Source: Candidatus Kaiserbacteria bacterium (lineage in GTDB: Bacteria; Patescibacteriota; Minisyncoccia; Phycocordibacterales; UBA12088). From it: a DNA stretch of 31,599 nucleotides. This document shows positions 14,516-22,033 of this stretch, piece by piece. The notes beneath the pieces were generated by a model. That model was given only the letters and a program-made list of their open reading frames with translations. It was not told the origin of the DNA and made no database searches. Numbering within the stretch: the first letter of the stretch is position 1; each line of letters opens with the position of its first letter. Position numbers and translations under genes: made by a program. Location: assembly GCA_007116405.1 (NCBI GenBank), contig SKIN01000025.1, forward strand, positions 1 through 31,599, written 5' to 3'.

Positions 14516-15253
14516 TTACTTATCTGCTTTGACCACCTTGGTCTTTGCGGGTGCTTTCTTTTCCACCTCTTTCTTCGGTGCCGCCTTTTCTTCTTTTTGG
14601 GCGGGTGCCGCGACCTTCTTTGCCGGGGCCTTCTTCATCTTGTGCGGAACGGCTTTCAGCTTCTCCAAGGCAACGACGGTGGCACGAGCATTGTTGAGCG
14701 GATTCTTGCTTCGGGTCAGTATCTTGCCTGAGACATGCTTGACGCCTGCCATTTCAAGGACGGTGCGTACTGCAGACCCTGCCTTCAGACCTTTGCCCGG
14801 TGTGGGGATGAGCAAGATGGCGGAAGAGCCGTACTTGGAATGCACCTCGTGCGGTATTGAGTCCCCTTCTGTGATAGGTACGGTGATGAGGTTACGCTTC
14901 GCGTCATTCGTAGCTTTTTCTATGGCAAGTGCGGTGTCGCTCGCTTTGCCCAGACCTACGCCGACCTTTCCTTTGCCGTTTCCAATGACGATGGTCACAC
15001 TGAACGAGAAGCGGCGGCCTCCTGCTACAACACGGGTCACGCGTCGTATGCCGAGTATCTTATTCTCAAATTCACTGCGCTGACGAGGAGCACGGTCACG
15101 GCGAGGGCGTCGACGACCGTCCCTTCCCTGCGCATCACGCCGATCACCTCCCCGATGAGGAGGTCGGTCCGAACCTTGACGTACCGGAGCCCCTGCGGCA
15201 CGTGCCGGTGCGCCTGTCTTTACTTCCGCTTGTGTATTGGTTGTTTCATTCAT
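14516..15253 (-). CDS. rpsE: 30S ribosomal protein S5 (uS5) with long tails
   Basis: 245 aa, about 80 longer than usual. The S5 core is clear: RVTRVVAGGRRFSFSV, VGVGLGKASDTALAIEKA, the GSSAILLIPTPGKGLKAG stretch and LTRSKNPLNNARATVVAL. The N-terminal 60 residues are rich in Arg, Gly and Pro. The last 35 are Lys/Ala/Glu-rich with KKAPAKT motifs. The start at 15253 (MNETTNTQ) is chosen because the longer reading to 15289 overlaps rplR. S5 contributes to decoding fidelity and helicase activity at the mRNA entry. Confidence 0.95.
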   Translation of the reverse strand: MNETTNTQAEVKTGAPARAAGAPVRQGSDRPPHRGGDRRDAQGRDGRRRPRRDRAPRQRSEFENKILGIRRVTRVVAGGRRFSFSVTIVIGNGKGKVGVGLGKASDTALAIEKATNDAKRNLITVPITEGDSIPHEVHSKYGSSAILLIPTPGKGLKAGSAVRTVLEMAGVKHVSGKILTRSKNPLNNARATVVALEKLKAVPHKMKKAPAKKVAAPAQKEEKAAPKKEVEKKAPAKTKVVKADK

Positions 15254-15260
15254 AGGCGTA

Positions 15261-15611
15261 TTAGAATTTGAGGCCGGCCTCACGAGCACTATCAGCCAAT
15301 GCCTTTATTGAGCCGGTGTAGAGAAAGCCTCCTCGGTCAAAGACGACTGCTGTCACCCCCGCATCGACTGCTTTCTTTGCTATCGTGGTTCCTACCGCGC
15401 ACGCTCTGTCGCGTGGCGTTGCCCCTTCGACACTGCGGGAATCCACCGCAAACAAGGTAACACCCTTTATGTCATCAATGAGCTGCGCGTACAGGTTCTT
15501 GTTGCTCCGGTAGATAGCAAAGCGAGGACGCTCTGCAGTGCCGGAGACCTTCGCGCGAATACGCGCGTGTCGCCTTGTCCTTTTTGTCGTCTTTGGATTC
15601 TCCTGTTTCAT
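15261..15611 (-). CDS. rplR: 50S ribosomal protein L18 (uL18)
   Basis: 116 aa. It binds 5S rRNA. It has the RRHARIRAKVSGTAERPRFAIYRSNKNLYAQLIDD core and the VFDRGGFLYTGSIKALADSAREAGL ending typical of the family. It sits in standard spc order between rplF and rpsE with 11- and 7-nt gaps. Confidence 0.97.
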   Translation of the reverse strand: MKQENPKTTKRTRRHARIRAKVSGTAERPRFAIYRSNKNLYAQLIDDIKGVTLFAVDSRSVEGATPRDRACAVGTTIAKKAVDAGVTAVVFDRGGFLYTGSIKALADSAREAGLKF

Positions 15612-15622
15612 GGTCGTATGCG

Positions 15623-16156
15623 TTATGAGGCCTTCTTGCCCTGCTTACGCAGTATCACTTCATCACTATAGTGGAAGCCCTTCCCCTTGTACGGCTCCGG
15701 CTTCTTCTTTGCCCGCACGTTCGCGGCAAACTGCCCCACGACTTCCTTATCGATACCGGAGAGGGTCAGTTCGTTCTTCTCTACAGTGGCGTTGATGCCT
15801 TCGGGAAGCTTCATCACGACCGGATGGCTGTAGCCAACCGAAAGTGTCAGGTCGCGACCGGTGACTGACATACGATATCCAATACCGTCGAGGATGAGCT
15901 TCTTGCTGTACTCCTTGTTCACACCGGCGAGCATGTTCTTGAGGTGGCTCGCATAGGTTCCCCAGAGCGCTTTTGCAGTGCGTGATCCGGCCGCCGGAGC
16001 TACCGTGACCTCGTTGTCTGACACAGTGATAGAAACGTCCGGGTGCACCTCCTTGGTGAGTGTGCCGAGGGGACCCTGAACAGTGAGAACACCGTCATTC
16101 ATGGTGACTGTGGTCTTTGCCGGTATGGCTATGGGACGTTTGCCGATGCGACTCAT
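15623..16156 (-). CDS. rplF: 50S ribosomal protein L6 (uL6)
   Basis: 177 aa from the ATG at 16156 (MSRIGKRPIAIP), the conserved N-terminus. A longer reading from 16180 would overlap rpsH. Two repeated L6 domains end with the PEPYKGKGFHYSDEVILRKQGKK signature. It binds near the GTPase-associated region of 23S rRNA. Confidence 0.97.
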   Translation of the reverse strand: MSRIGKRPIAIPAKTTVTMNDGVLTVQGPLGTLTKEVHPDVSITVSDNEVTVAPAAGSRTAKALWGTYASHLKNMLAGVNKEYSKKLILDGIGYRMSVTGRDLTLSVGYSHPVVMKLPEGINATVEKNELTLSGIDKEVVGQFAANVRAKKKPEPYKGKGFHYSDEVILRKQGKKAS

Positions 16157-16166
16157 GATGTGTGTA

Positions 16167-16559
16167 TTACCAAACCTCAAAGAGGGGTTCGCCTCCTACG
16201 TTAGCCTTTCGCGCTTCGTCACCAAAAAGGATGCCCTGAGGTGTTGAGAGGACGAGGTACCCTGTTCCCCCGCGTACCGTGCGGATATCGGAGACGCGCA
16301 GGTAACTCCTTCGACCCGGCTTGGAAATGCGGCGGGCATCGTTGAACTTGTATTCCCCTGCCTCTGTCTTACCGAGTGTCAGTTCGAGCACCTTAGTGGT
16401 CTTCTTGCCGTGGGTTGCTACGTCAGACAGTATGCCCCGCTCCTTGAGCTTATTCGCTATGGCATGCTTCAAGGACGACTGCGGCACCGTCACGGCATCG
16501 CGTCCTGTTGCACGAGCATTCTTTATTCGAACAAGCATGTCTGCGATAGGATCGGTCAT
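16167..16559 (-). CDS. rpsH: 30S ribosomal protein S8 (uS8)
   Basis: 130 aa, starting MTDPIADMLVRIKNA. It ends with the signature GTGYLVLSTPQGILFGDEARKANVGGEPLFEVW. It binds 16S helix 21 and in E. coli represses the spc operon by binding its mRNA. Whether this happens here is unknown. Confidence 0.98.
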   Translation of the reverse strand: MTDPIADMLVRIKNARATGRDAVTVPQSSLKHAIANKLKERGILSDVATHGKKTTKVLELTLGKTEAGEYKFNDARRISKPGRRSYLRVSDIRTVRGGTGYLVLSTPQGILFGDEARKANVGGEPLFEVW

Positions 16560-16565
16560 AGTAGA

Positions 16566-16751
16566 TTACCAGCTAGATTTCTTGATACCGGGTATGTGAC
16601 CCTCATTGGCAAGTTCACGGAAACAAATGCGGCAAAGGTCAAAGTCGCGCATATACCCTCGCTTGCGGCCGCAACGGAAGCACCGGTTCACCTCTCGTGT
16701 GGTGAACTTTGCTTTCTTCTTACTGCGCGCTATGACTGATTTTTTTGCCAT
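16566..16751 (-). CDS. rpsN: 30S ribosomal protein S14, zinc-binding type Z (uS14)
   Basis: 61 aa from the ATG at 16751 ([13 protein letters not shown]). Two Cys pairs ([10 protein letters not shown] and [10 protein letters not shown]) form the zinc knuckle of the short type Z. It ends in the family IPGIKKSSW. It is the first gene of a separate transcription unit. A perfect TTGACA promoter lies about 180 nt upstream, and a hairpin with a U-rich tail lies just before the ATG. A longer reading from 16847 runs through this leader and is rejected. Confidence 0.97.
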   Translation of the reverse strand: MAKKSVIARSKKKAKFTTREVNRCFRCGRKRGYMRDFDLCRICFRELANEGHIPGIKKSSW

Positions 16752-16760
16752 GTGGTCTAA

Positions 16761-16780
16761 AAATAAAATGCCCGACGGGC
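16761..16780 (-). promoter_or_regulatory. Possible attenuator hairpin in the rpsN leader
   Basis: GCCC-GTC-GGGC (up to 5 GC pairs) is followed by ATTTTATTTTT and ends about 10 nt before the rpsN start. The stem is short, so termination would be weak or regulated. Confidence 0.4.
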
Positions 16781-16908
16781 TTGGCGCATGGAAGCAGTCT
16801 TGGTGGCGTATCTGTCGTGTCTGTCGTTCGCCCCAACTTACGACCATCGCATATCTACCGAGGTGGCATTACTGTGCGTAACGACCGGGAACTCTGTAGC
16901 GTGGGAGC

Positions 16909-16937
16909 ATAGTAGCAAAAGGGCCGTGCACTGTCAA
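16909..16937 (-). promoter_or_regulatory. Strong promoter of the rpsN-rplO unit
   Basis: A perfect TTGACA (16932-16937), a 17-nt spacer ending in TGC, then TACTAT (16909-16914). The start would be near 16902, leaving a leader of about 150 nt before rpsN. The remaining 16752-16981 gap holds no gene. Confidence 0.75.
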
Positions 16938-16954
16938 ATCGATACGCATAACGC

Positions 16955-16974
16955 AAAAGAGGCCAGGGGCCCCT
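16955..16974 (-). terminator. Terminator after rplE
   Basis: On the minus strand AGGGGCC-CCT-GGCCTCT forms a 7-bp stem with one G-U pair, followed by TTT. It starts 8 nt after the rplE stop and lies directly upstream of the rpsN promoter, splitting the spc operon. Confidence 0.6.
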
Positions 16975-16981
16975 TGCTTCG

Positions 16982-17518
16982 TTATGCGGTCTTCAGTGGC
17001 AGACCTATGTGCCGGAGGTATGCTTCCGCCTCCTTCTTGCTCTTTGCGGTGGTGACGATGGTCACCGAAAGGCCGAAGACGTCACGCTGGTCCTCATCTG
17101 AGGTTTCAGGGAAAATGGTGTGCTCCTTGATGCCGATCGTGATGTTACCGAGCTCATCGATAGAAGCGGGGTTGAGGCCTCGAAAGTCACGAGTGCGGGG
17201 GAAAGCGATGTGAATGAGTTTATCAAGAAAGTCCCGCATGCGCTCGCCTCGGAGAGTGATCTGGTACCCCACGATGTCACCCTCACGAACTTTGAAAGAC
17301 GCGACGCTCTTCTTGGCTCCCCTCGGGGCAGCTTTCTGACCCGTAATGCGCGCTATCCTGTCTTGTATCAACTCGACCTTCTTGGGGTCAGATATCTTGC
17401 CGATACCGGTTGAGACGATGATCTTCGTTACCTTGGGCGTCTGCATCGGATTCTTGTAGCCAAAACTACCCTTCAGTGAGTCAAATGTTGCTTTTTGTCG
17501 TTCTACGTATGTCTGCAT
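16982..17518 (-). CDS. rplE: 50S ribosomal protein L5 (uL5)
   Basis: 178 aa. It binds 5S rRNA and contacts the P-site tRNA. It has NPMQTPKVTKIIVSTGIG, ITGQKAAPRGAKKSVASFKVREGD and the FRGLNPASIDELGNITIGIKEH block. It is the last gene before the terminator/promoter break, 11 nt after rplX. Confidence 0.97.
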   Translation of the reverse strand: MQTYVERQKATFDSLKGSFGYKNPMQTPKVTKIIVSTGIGKISDPKKVELIQDRIARITGQKAAPRGAKKSVASFKVREGDIVGYQITLRGERMRDFLDKLIHIAFPRTRDFRGLNPASIDELGNITIGIKEHTIFPETSDEDQRDVFGLSVTIVTTAKSKKEAEAYLRHIGLPLKTA

Positions 17519-17529
17519 GGTGGTATTGG

Positions 17530-17841
17530 TTACTTGAGCTTGGCACCGCTGCGCTTCGCCACTCGCACATTCTTCTTGCCCTCACGGACGATACCAACGC
17601 GCGTCGGCTTATTCTCCTTCGGGTCCAGTATCTGTACGTTCGACACGTGTATCGGTGCAGACACAGGCACGATACCCCCTCCTTGCTTGGTGTCCCGCTT
17701 GGTCTTCTGGTGGCGCTTCTGAATGTTCATGCCCTCAACAATGACCTGTGAGGTGCGAGGGAACGCGCGCAAGACTTTGCCGGTCTTCCCTTTGTCCTTG
17801 CCTGCGAGCACACGCACGTTGTCTCCTTTGTGTATCCTCAT
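17530..17841 (-). CDS. rplX: 50S ribosomal protein L24 (uL24)
   Basis: 103 aa. The KOW motif is at the N-terminus (KGDNVRVLAGKDKGKTGKVL), followed by VIVEGMNIQKRHQK and a KPTRVG ending block. It is an assembly-initiator protein of the 50S subunit. It lies 5 nt after rplN. Confidence 0.97.
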   Translation of the reverse strand: MRIHKGDNVRVLAGKDKGKTGKVLRAFPRTSQVIVEGMNIQKRHQKTKRDTKQGGGIVPVSAPIHVSNVQILDPKENKPTRVGIVREGKKNVRVAKRSGAKLK

Positions 17842-17846
17842 GGTGT

Positions 17847-18218
17847 TTACAATACTTCGGGGGCGAGCGACGCTATCTTCTGGTAGCCGAGCTCTGCTAT
17901 CTCGCGCGGTATCGGACCAAAGACACGGTTCGCACGAGGCTCCTTCTTGTCCTTATCTATGATCACGACCGCATTCTCATCAAACGCTATATATGAACCG
18001 TCCTTGCGTCGTGTCGGCTTTGTTGTGCGTACCACAACGCCGTACAAGACATCCTTCTTCTTCACCATCTTGCGTGGTTCCGCGACTTGCACCGCCAGGA
18101 CCACCACGTCACCAATTCGTGCGTAGCGACGCTTGCTTCCTCCAAGTACCTTGAATATCCTGCCTATCTTGGCTCCGGTGTTGTCGGCTATCTTCACGAT
18201 GGACTGTGGTTGTAACAT
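17847..18218 (-). CDS. rplN: 50S ribosomal protein L14 (uL14)
   Basis: 123 aa, starting MLQPQSIVKIADNTGAKI. The RRYARIGDVVVLAV block and the FGPIPREIAELGYQKIASLAPEVL end are typical. It forms an intersubunit bridge and is the docking site of the RsfS silencing factor. It starts without a Shine-Dalgarno sequence. Confidence 0.98.
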   Translation of the reverse strand: MLQPQSIVKIADNTGAKIGRIFKVLGGSKRRYARIGDVVVLAVQVAEPRKMVKKKDVLYGVVVRTTKPTRRKDGSYIAFDENAVVIIDKDKKEPRANRVFGPIPREIAELGYQKIASLAPEVL

Positions 18219-18236
18219 GGTAGTACAGTTGAAACA

Positions 18237-18497
18237 TTATGCGACGACTTTGAAGGTCTTTTTCTTGCTGATAGGCCGACACTCCGTAATTTCCACTTTG
18301 TCGCCCTCCTTCTTGGTGTTCCCCGGGTCATGCGCATGGTATCGCTTGACGCGCTTGATGAACTTGCCGTACTTCGGGTGCTTCACGAAGCGTGTGACCG
18401 CAACGACAATGGTGTCCTGCATCTTGTCAGATACCACTACGCCCGAGAGTGTCTTCCCTTTTACAATAACTGTTTTGTTTGCTTGTTTGGTTTCCAT
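18237..18497 (-). CDS. rpsQ: 30S ribosomal protein S17 (uS17)
   Basis: 86 aa. The core [31 protein letters not shown] and [18 protein letters not shown] match the OB-fold S17 family. It sits between rpmC and rplN as usual. Confidence 0.97.
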   Translation of the reverse strand: METKQANKTVIVKGKTLSGVVVSDKMQDTIVVAVTRFVKHPKYGKFIKRVKRYHAHDPGNTKKEGDKVEITECRPISKKKTFKVVA

Positions 18498-18502
18498 GGT
18501 GA

Positions 18503-18727
18503 CTATTTAGCGGACGTTTCTGCTTCACTGCGCGTCGACCCGAGTAAGAAGAGGATCCTTGCGATGTCCTTGCGAAGCTTGACCCCTTCCTTGGTGTTGC
18601 GGGTCTTGCTTCCCTTCATGCTGAAACGAAACTCACGCAATGCTTCACGGTTCTCAGCAAGCAACTTCTTGAGCTCATCGTGGCTCTTGGTGCGAAGGTC
18701 TTCCATTGTCTTTTTTTGCTTGCTCAT
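18503..18727 (-). CDS. rpmC: 50S ribosomal protein L29 (uL29)
   Basis: 74 aa from the ATG at 18727 ([15 protein letters not shown]). Two helices with the [18 protein letters not shown] and [12 protein letters not shown] segments identify L29, near the exit tunnel. A start at 18745 would add six residues. It is less likely, because the intervening sequence contains TGG-TATACC ending 8 nt before ATG 18727, which looks like the leaderless promoter geometry seen elsewhere and could be an internal promoter. Confidence 0.92.
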   Translation of the reverse strand: MSKQKKTMEDLRTKSHDELKKLLAENREALREFRFSMKGSKTRNTKEGVKLRKDIARILFLLGSTRSEAETSAK

Positions 18728-18765
18728 GGTTGCTAGGTATACCATGCGGCGTCGTGTGCCGCAAC

Positions 18766-19188
18766 TTATCGCTCTCGCTTTACAAAACGTGTCTTTACCG
18801 GTAACTTTGCGCCCGCCTTGCGCAGTGCTTCACGGGCTATCGCTTCACTCACACCGTCGACCTCGAAGAGGACTGTGCCGGGAAGCACTGGCGCTTCGTA
18901 CGCTTCGACATCTCCCTTTCCCTTACCCATGCCCACCTCTGCGGCCTTCTGCGTGTAGGGGCGTGCAGGAAAGATGCGGATCCATGTGCGGCCATTCTTT
19001 CCCATGGCCCTGCTGATGGTTCGACGAGCCGCTTCGATCTGGTTGCTGCGGATGCGACCCTGCTCCATCGACTTGATACCGTAGGCGCCGAACGCTACCG
19101 TAAGACACCGCGTGGCGTTGTGACGATACTGCATGCTCGAGCGTCCCCGCTGTTGCTTGCGATATTTGACCTTTTTCGGTATCAACAT
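18766..19188 (-). CDS. rplP: 50S ribosomal protein L16 (uL16)
   Basis: 140 aa. MLIPKKVKYRKQQRGR start, FGAYGIKSMEQGRIRSNQIEAARR and the RIFPARPYTQKAAEVGMGKGKGD block are canonical. It helps tRNA accommodation in the A and P sites. The gap of 38 nt to rpmC is the longest inside this sub-operon. Confidence 0.98.
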   Translation of the reverse strand: MLIPKKVKYRKQQRGRSSMQYRHNATRCLTVAFGAYGIKSMEQGRIRSNQIEAARRTISRAMGKNGRTWIRIFPARPYTQKAAEVGMGKGKGDVEAYEAPVLPGTVLFEVDGVSEAIAREALRKAGAKLPVKTRFVKRER

Positions 19189-19197
19189 GGTAGTGTG

Positions 19198-19875
19198 TTA
19201 TGCGTTATTCTCCTCACCCTCAAAGACATCACCCTTGTATATCCAAACTTTGATGCCTACGAGTCCGGTGTACGGAAGGTATGCCTCAGCGCGGGCGAAT
19301 TCGATGTTTGCACGGAGGGTCTGAAGCGGTACGCGCCCCTTCTTTATCTCCTCACTCCTGCTCATTTCGGCGCCGCCAATGCGTCCCGCGAGGGCAATGC
19401 GTACACCCTGAACTTCGCGGTTTGCCATCACCTTATCAATGGTCTGCTTGAGTACGCGGCGGAACGGCATTCGCTTCTCCAAACTCTCAGCGACCATCTC
19501 GGCAACTATCTGAGCATTCGCTTCAGGATTGCGGACCTCCTCGATGTCGATCTTTATCTGAGGCGTCTCGGAGAGACGCATCCCTGCGAGCTTTTTCTGT
19601 ACATCCTTGTTAAGGCGAATCACACCCTCCCCTGAACGTCCGATGAGCATACCCGGGCGAGAGGTCTTGATGATGATCCTGAGTGCATTCGCGTCCCGCT
19701 CCATCTCAATGTCCGCGACGTACATGCCCTTCAAGCGCTTCTTGAGCCACTCGCGGAGCAAGGTGTCGGTCTTGAGGTACTCTCGGAAACGAGCGCGGTC
19801 ACGAACGAACCAGCGATCCTTCCAGTCGCGTATGATGCCGAGTCTCTGTGAATATGGGTGTGCTACGTGGGTCAT
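19198..19875 (-). CDS. rpsC: 30S ribosomal protein S3 (uS3)
   Basis: 225 aa. The KH domain type II carries the GxxG loop in PGMLIGRSGEGV, and the C-terminal domain carries RIGGAEMSRSEEIKKGRVPLQTLRA. It lines the mRNA entry channel. The start MTHVAHPYSQRLGIIRDWKDRWF diverges from the usual GQKVxPxxxRLG but aligns with it. Confidence 0.98.
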   Translation of the reverse strand: MTHVAHPYSQRLGIIRDWKDRWFVRDRARFREYLKTDTLLREWLKKRLKGMYVADIEMERDANALRIIIKTSRPGMLIGRSGEGVIRLNKDVQKKLAGMRLSETPQIKIDIEEVRNPEANAQIVAEMVAESLEKRMPFRRVLKQTIDKVMANREVQGVRIALAGRIGGAEMSRSEEIKKGRVPLQTLRANIEFARAEAYLPYTGLVGIKVWIYKGDVFEGEENNA

Positions 19876-19893
19876 GATGTGGAAGTGTTCGTA

Positions 19894-20331
19894 CTATTTT
19901 GCGTCAGCCGTTTCTGTTTCTTTCTTCTCCGGGGCTTTCTCCTTCGTCGCTGCCGGAGCTTTCTTCTTGGCGACAACGGGAGCAGTCGGGGTCTTCGGAG
20001 CATTCGTGCGACCAAGGGTCACGCGAATATGTGAGGACTCTCTGTTAATGGGTGACGCTCGTCCGAACGCACGTGGCATGTAACGGACGTAGGTGAGTCC
20101 TTTGTCTACCGTGATGGTCTGTATGAAAAGGTCGCTTTCTTTGACAGCAACGTCCTCCTGACGCGCATTCGCCACAGCAGACACAATGAGCTTGCGTAGG
20201 ACGGGTGCAGCTTTGTTGGGCATATGAGAGAGCATTGCGAGTGCTTCTTCAACGTTCATACCACGAACAGCATCAGCGATGAGCCGTACTTTGCGAGGTG
20301 CCTGTCTGTTGTTCTTGAGAAATGCTTTCAT
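19894..20331 (-). CDS. rplV: 50S ribosomal protein L22 (uL22) with Lys/Ala/Glu tail
   Basis: 145 aa. Residues 1-110 are the normal L22 (RQAPRKVRLIADAVRGM, YVRYMPRAFGRASPINRESSHI), which lines the peptide exit tunnel. The last 35 residues are a low-complexity KKKAPAATKEKAPEKKE tail. It is ordered between rpsS and rpsC. Confidence 0.96.
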   Translation of the reverse strand: MKAFLKNNRQAPRKVRLIADAVRGMNVEEALAMLSHMPNKAAPVLRKLIVSAVANARQEDVAVKESDLFIQTITVDKGLTYVRYMPRAFGRASPINRESSHIRVTLGRTNAPKTPTAPVVAKKKAPAATKEKAPEKKETETADAK

Positions 20332-20345
20332 GGTCTACGTACTAC

Positions 20346-20684
20346 CTATTTTGCGCTTGCCGCTGACTTTGCCGCCTTTGCTGCTGCTATTTCGGCTGTC
20401 TTGCGTGCTTGTTCAAGCTCCTTCTGGATCTTTCCGCCGTGTCGCAGGAACTTTGTGGTCGGGGAGAACTCTCCGAGCTTGTGTCCCACCATCTCCTCCG
20501 TGCACAGCACCTCGACGTGGGTCTTGCCGTTGTGAACGCCGAACGTGAAGCCGACCATCTCCGGAGCTATGGTGCATGAACGGGACCATGTCTTAATGAC
20601 ACCGGTCTCTTGTGCTTTCTTACCCTCTATCTTTTTCAGAACGCGAGGGTCAACGTATGGTCCTTTCTTCAGTGATCGTGACAT
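20346..20684 (-). CDS. rpsS: 30S ribosomal protein S19 (uS19)
   Basis: 112 aa from the ATG at 20684 ([18 protein letters not shown]). [27 protein letters not shown] and [20 protein letters not shown] are diagnostic. An Ala/Lys-rich tail of about 25 residues follows. It has its own promoter upstream, so it heads the rpsS-to-rplE unit. Longer readings to 20732 include the leader hairpin and are rejected. Confidence 0.97.
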   Translation of the reverse strand: MSRSLKKGPYVDPRVLKKIEGKKAQETGVIKTWSRSCTIAPEMVGFTFGVHNGKTHVEVLCTEEMVGHKLGEFSPTTKFLRHGGKIQKELEQARKTAEIAAAKAAKSAASAK

Positions 20685-20690
20685 GATGAT

Positions 20691-20713
20691 AAGAAAAATG
20701 CTCGGTTTCGAGC
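20691..20713 (-). promoter_or_regulatory. Hairpin with U-run immediately after the rpsS promoter
   Basis: GCTCG-AAAC-CGAGC (perfect 5-bp stem) followed by ATTTTTCTT, 6 nt before the rpsS ATG. It spans about +3 to +24 of the predicted transcript. It could terminate rplB read-through or act on early elongation. Confidence 0.5.
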
Positions 20714-20721
20714 GTGCGCAC

Positions 20722-20750
20722 ATACTACGCAACGCTCATGGTCTTGTCAA
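20722..20750 (-). promoter_or_regulatory. Strong internal promoter between rplB and rpsS
   Basis: TTGACA (20745-20750), 17 nt, TAGTAT (20722-20727) on the minus strand. It begins just 5 nt beyond the rplB stop. The start would be near 20715. Confidence 0.75.
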
Positions 20751-20755
20751 TTTTA

Positions 20756-21604
20756 CTATCTACCCTTTCGCTTACCGACCTTGCGACGGGATACGATGAG
20801 TGCATTGCTGTACTTCTTCGGTCGTCGGGTCTTCATACCTTTACCGGTCGGCTTGCCAAATATGCTTCGGGCGCGGCGGTGGCCCCTACCCTGGCGGCCT
20901 TCACCACCTCCGTGTGGATGGTCAACGGGATTCATCGCGGTACCACGCACGGTCGGCCGTTTGCCAAGCCACCTACTCCTACCGGCCTTGCCAATGGTCA
21001 GAAGCTGGTGTTCCTCGTTCGAAACGACGCCGATAGTGGCCCATGCATTGCTGTTCACCTTTCGTACCTCGCTTGAAGGCATCTTGAGGTGTGTATGGGT
21101 GCCGTCTTGCGCCACGATGGTAGCGTAATTGCCTGCACTCCTTGCGATTCGCGCGCCCGCACCCGGTTTGGTCTCGATGTTGTGTATCTCAAGGCCGATA
21201 GGTATCTCACGCATCGGCATACGTACACCGACGGTGGGCTTGCCTGTCTCGGTCGCGATGAAGGTGTCACCAACACGCATTGCTTTGTGGGCGATGGTGT
21301 AGCGTCGCTCACCATCAGCGTAGCAGAGGAGTGCGATGTAGGCGCTGCGGTTCGGGTCGTATTCAATGGTCTCGACCTTTGCGGGGATGTCCTTCTTGTC
21401 GAACTTGAAGTCGATGGTGCGGTACTTGCGCTTGTGCCCACCGCCGAGGTGACGGGACGTGATGCGTCCGGCACTGTTCCTGCCGACTGCGCGCTTGCCA
21501 CCCTTCACGAGTTTCTTGTGCGGCGAGCTCTTGGTCACCACCGACTTGTACGAGCGGGTGGTCATGTGGCGGCGCGATGCGGTTGTTGGTCGGTACTTTT
21601 TCAT
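20756..21604 (-). CDS. rplB: 50S ribosomal protein L2 (uL2)
   Basis: 282 aa. It is required for peptidyl transferase assembly. It contains GRITSRHLGGGHKRKYRTIDF, the RNA-binding GAGARIARSAGNYATIVAQDG block and the MNPVDHPHGGGEGR motif with the conserved histidine near the catalytic centre. It ends in a basic KVGKRKGR tail. It starts 3 nt after rplW. Confidence 0.98.
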   Translation of the reverse strand: MKKYRPTTASRRHMTTRSYKSVVTKSSPHKKLVKGGKRAVGRNSAGRITSRHLGGGHKRKYRTIDFKFDKKDIPAKVETIEYDPNRSAYIALLCYADGERRYTIAHKAMRVGDTFIATETGKPTVGVRMPMREIPIGLEIHNIETKPGAGARIARSAGNYATIVAQDGTHTHLKMPSSEVRKVNSNAWATIGVVSNEEHQLLTIGKAGRSRWLGKRPTVRGTAMNPVDHPHGGGEGRQGRGHRRARSIFGKPTGKGMKTRRPKKYSNALIVSRRKVGKRKGR

Positions 21605-21607
21605 ATG

Positions 21608-22024
21608 TTATGCGAGATCGATCTTGTCACCTTTTTTGAGAAAGACATACGCCTTCTTCATTCCGGTCTTTACTCCTCGGCGGCCTCGAAAACGGGAAAC
21701 GAATGCCCTCGGACGTTTGGTGACCATGTTCACTTTGCGAGGGGTCACATTGTACAGTGCTTTGACGGCCGCGACCACATCTCGTTTTGTTGCGTCTTGG
21801 GAAACCTCGAATACGTAGGTGTGATTCACGGTCATGTATGCCGCCTTTTCGGTGATACGCGGGGTCTTGATGATGCGGGTTGGCACCTTGGTCAAGGCAG
21901 CACCACCTCCGCGAATGGCCTTCGCCGGTTTCTTCTCCTTGGGCTTGTCCGCTTTCTTGGCAGGAGCCTTCTTCGTGGACACCTCCTTTGCGGCTTGCTC
22001 TTCTTTTTTGCTGAATATAGCCAT
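21608..22024 (-). CDS. rplW: 50S ribosomal protein L23 (uL23) with N-terminal extension
   Basis: 138 aa, about 40 more than usual. The extra N-terminal 45 residues are Lys/Ala/Pro/Glu-rich (STKKAPAKKADKPKEKK). The L23 core follows (RITEKAAYMTVNHTYVFEVSQDATKRDVVAAVKALYNV) and ends with a KKAYVFLKKGD strand. L23 lies at the tunnel exit and is the docking site for trigger factor and SRP, so the long basic tail would project there. Confidence 0.96.
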   Translation of the reverse strand: MAIFSKKEEQAAKEVSTKKAPAKKADKPKEKKPAKAIRGGGAALTKVPTRIIKTPRITEKAAYMTVNHTYVFEVSQDATKRDVVAAVKALYNVTPRKVNMVTKRPRAFVSRFRGRRGVKTGMKKAYVFLKKGDKIDLA

Positions 22025-22033
22025 ACGTCTGTA

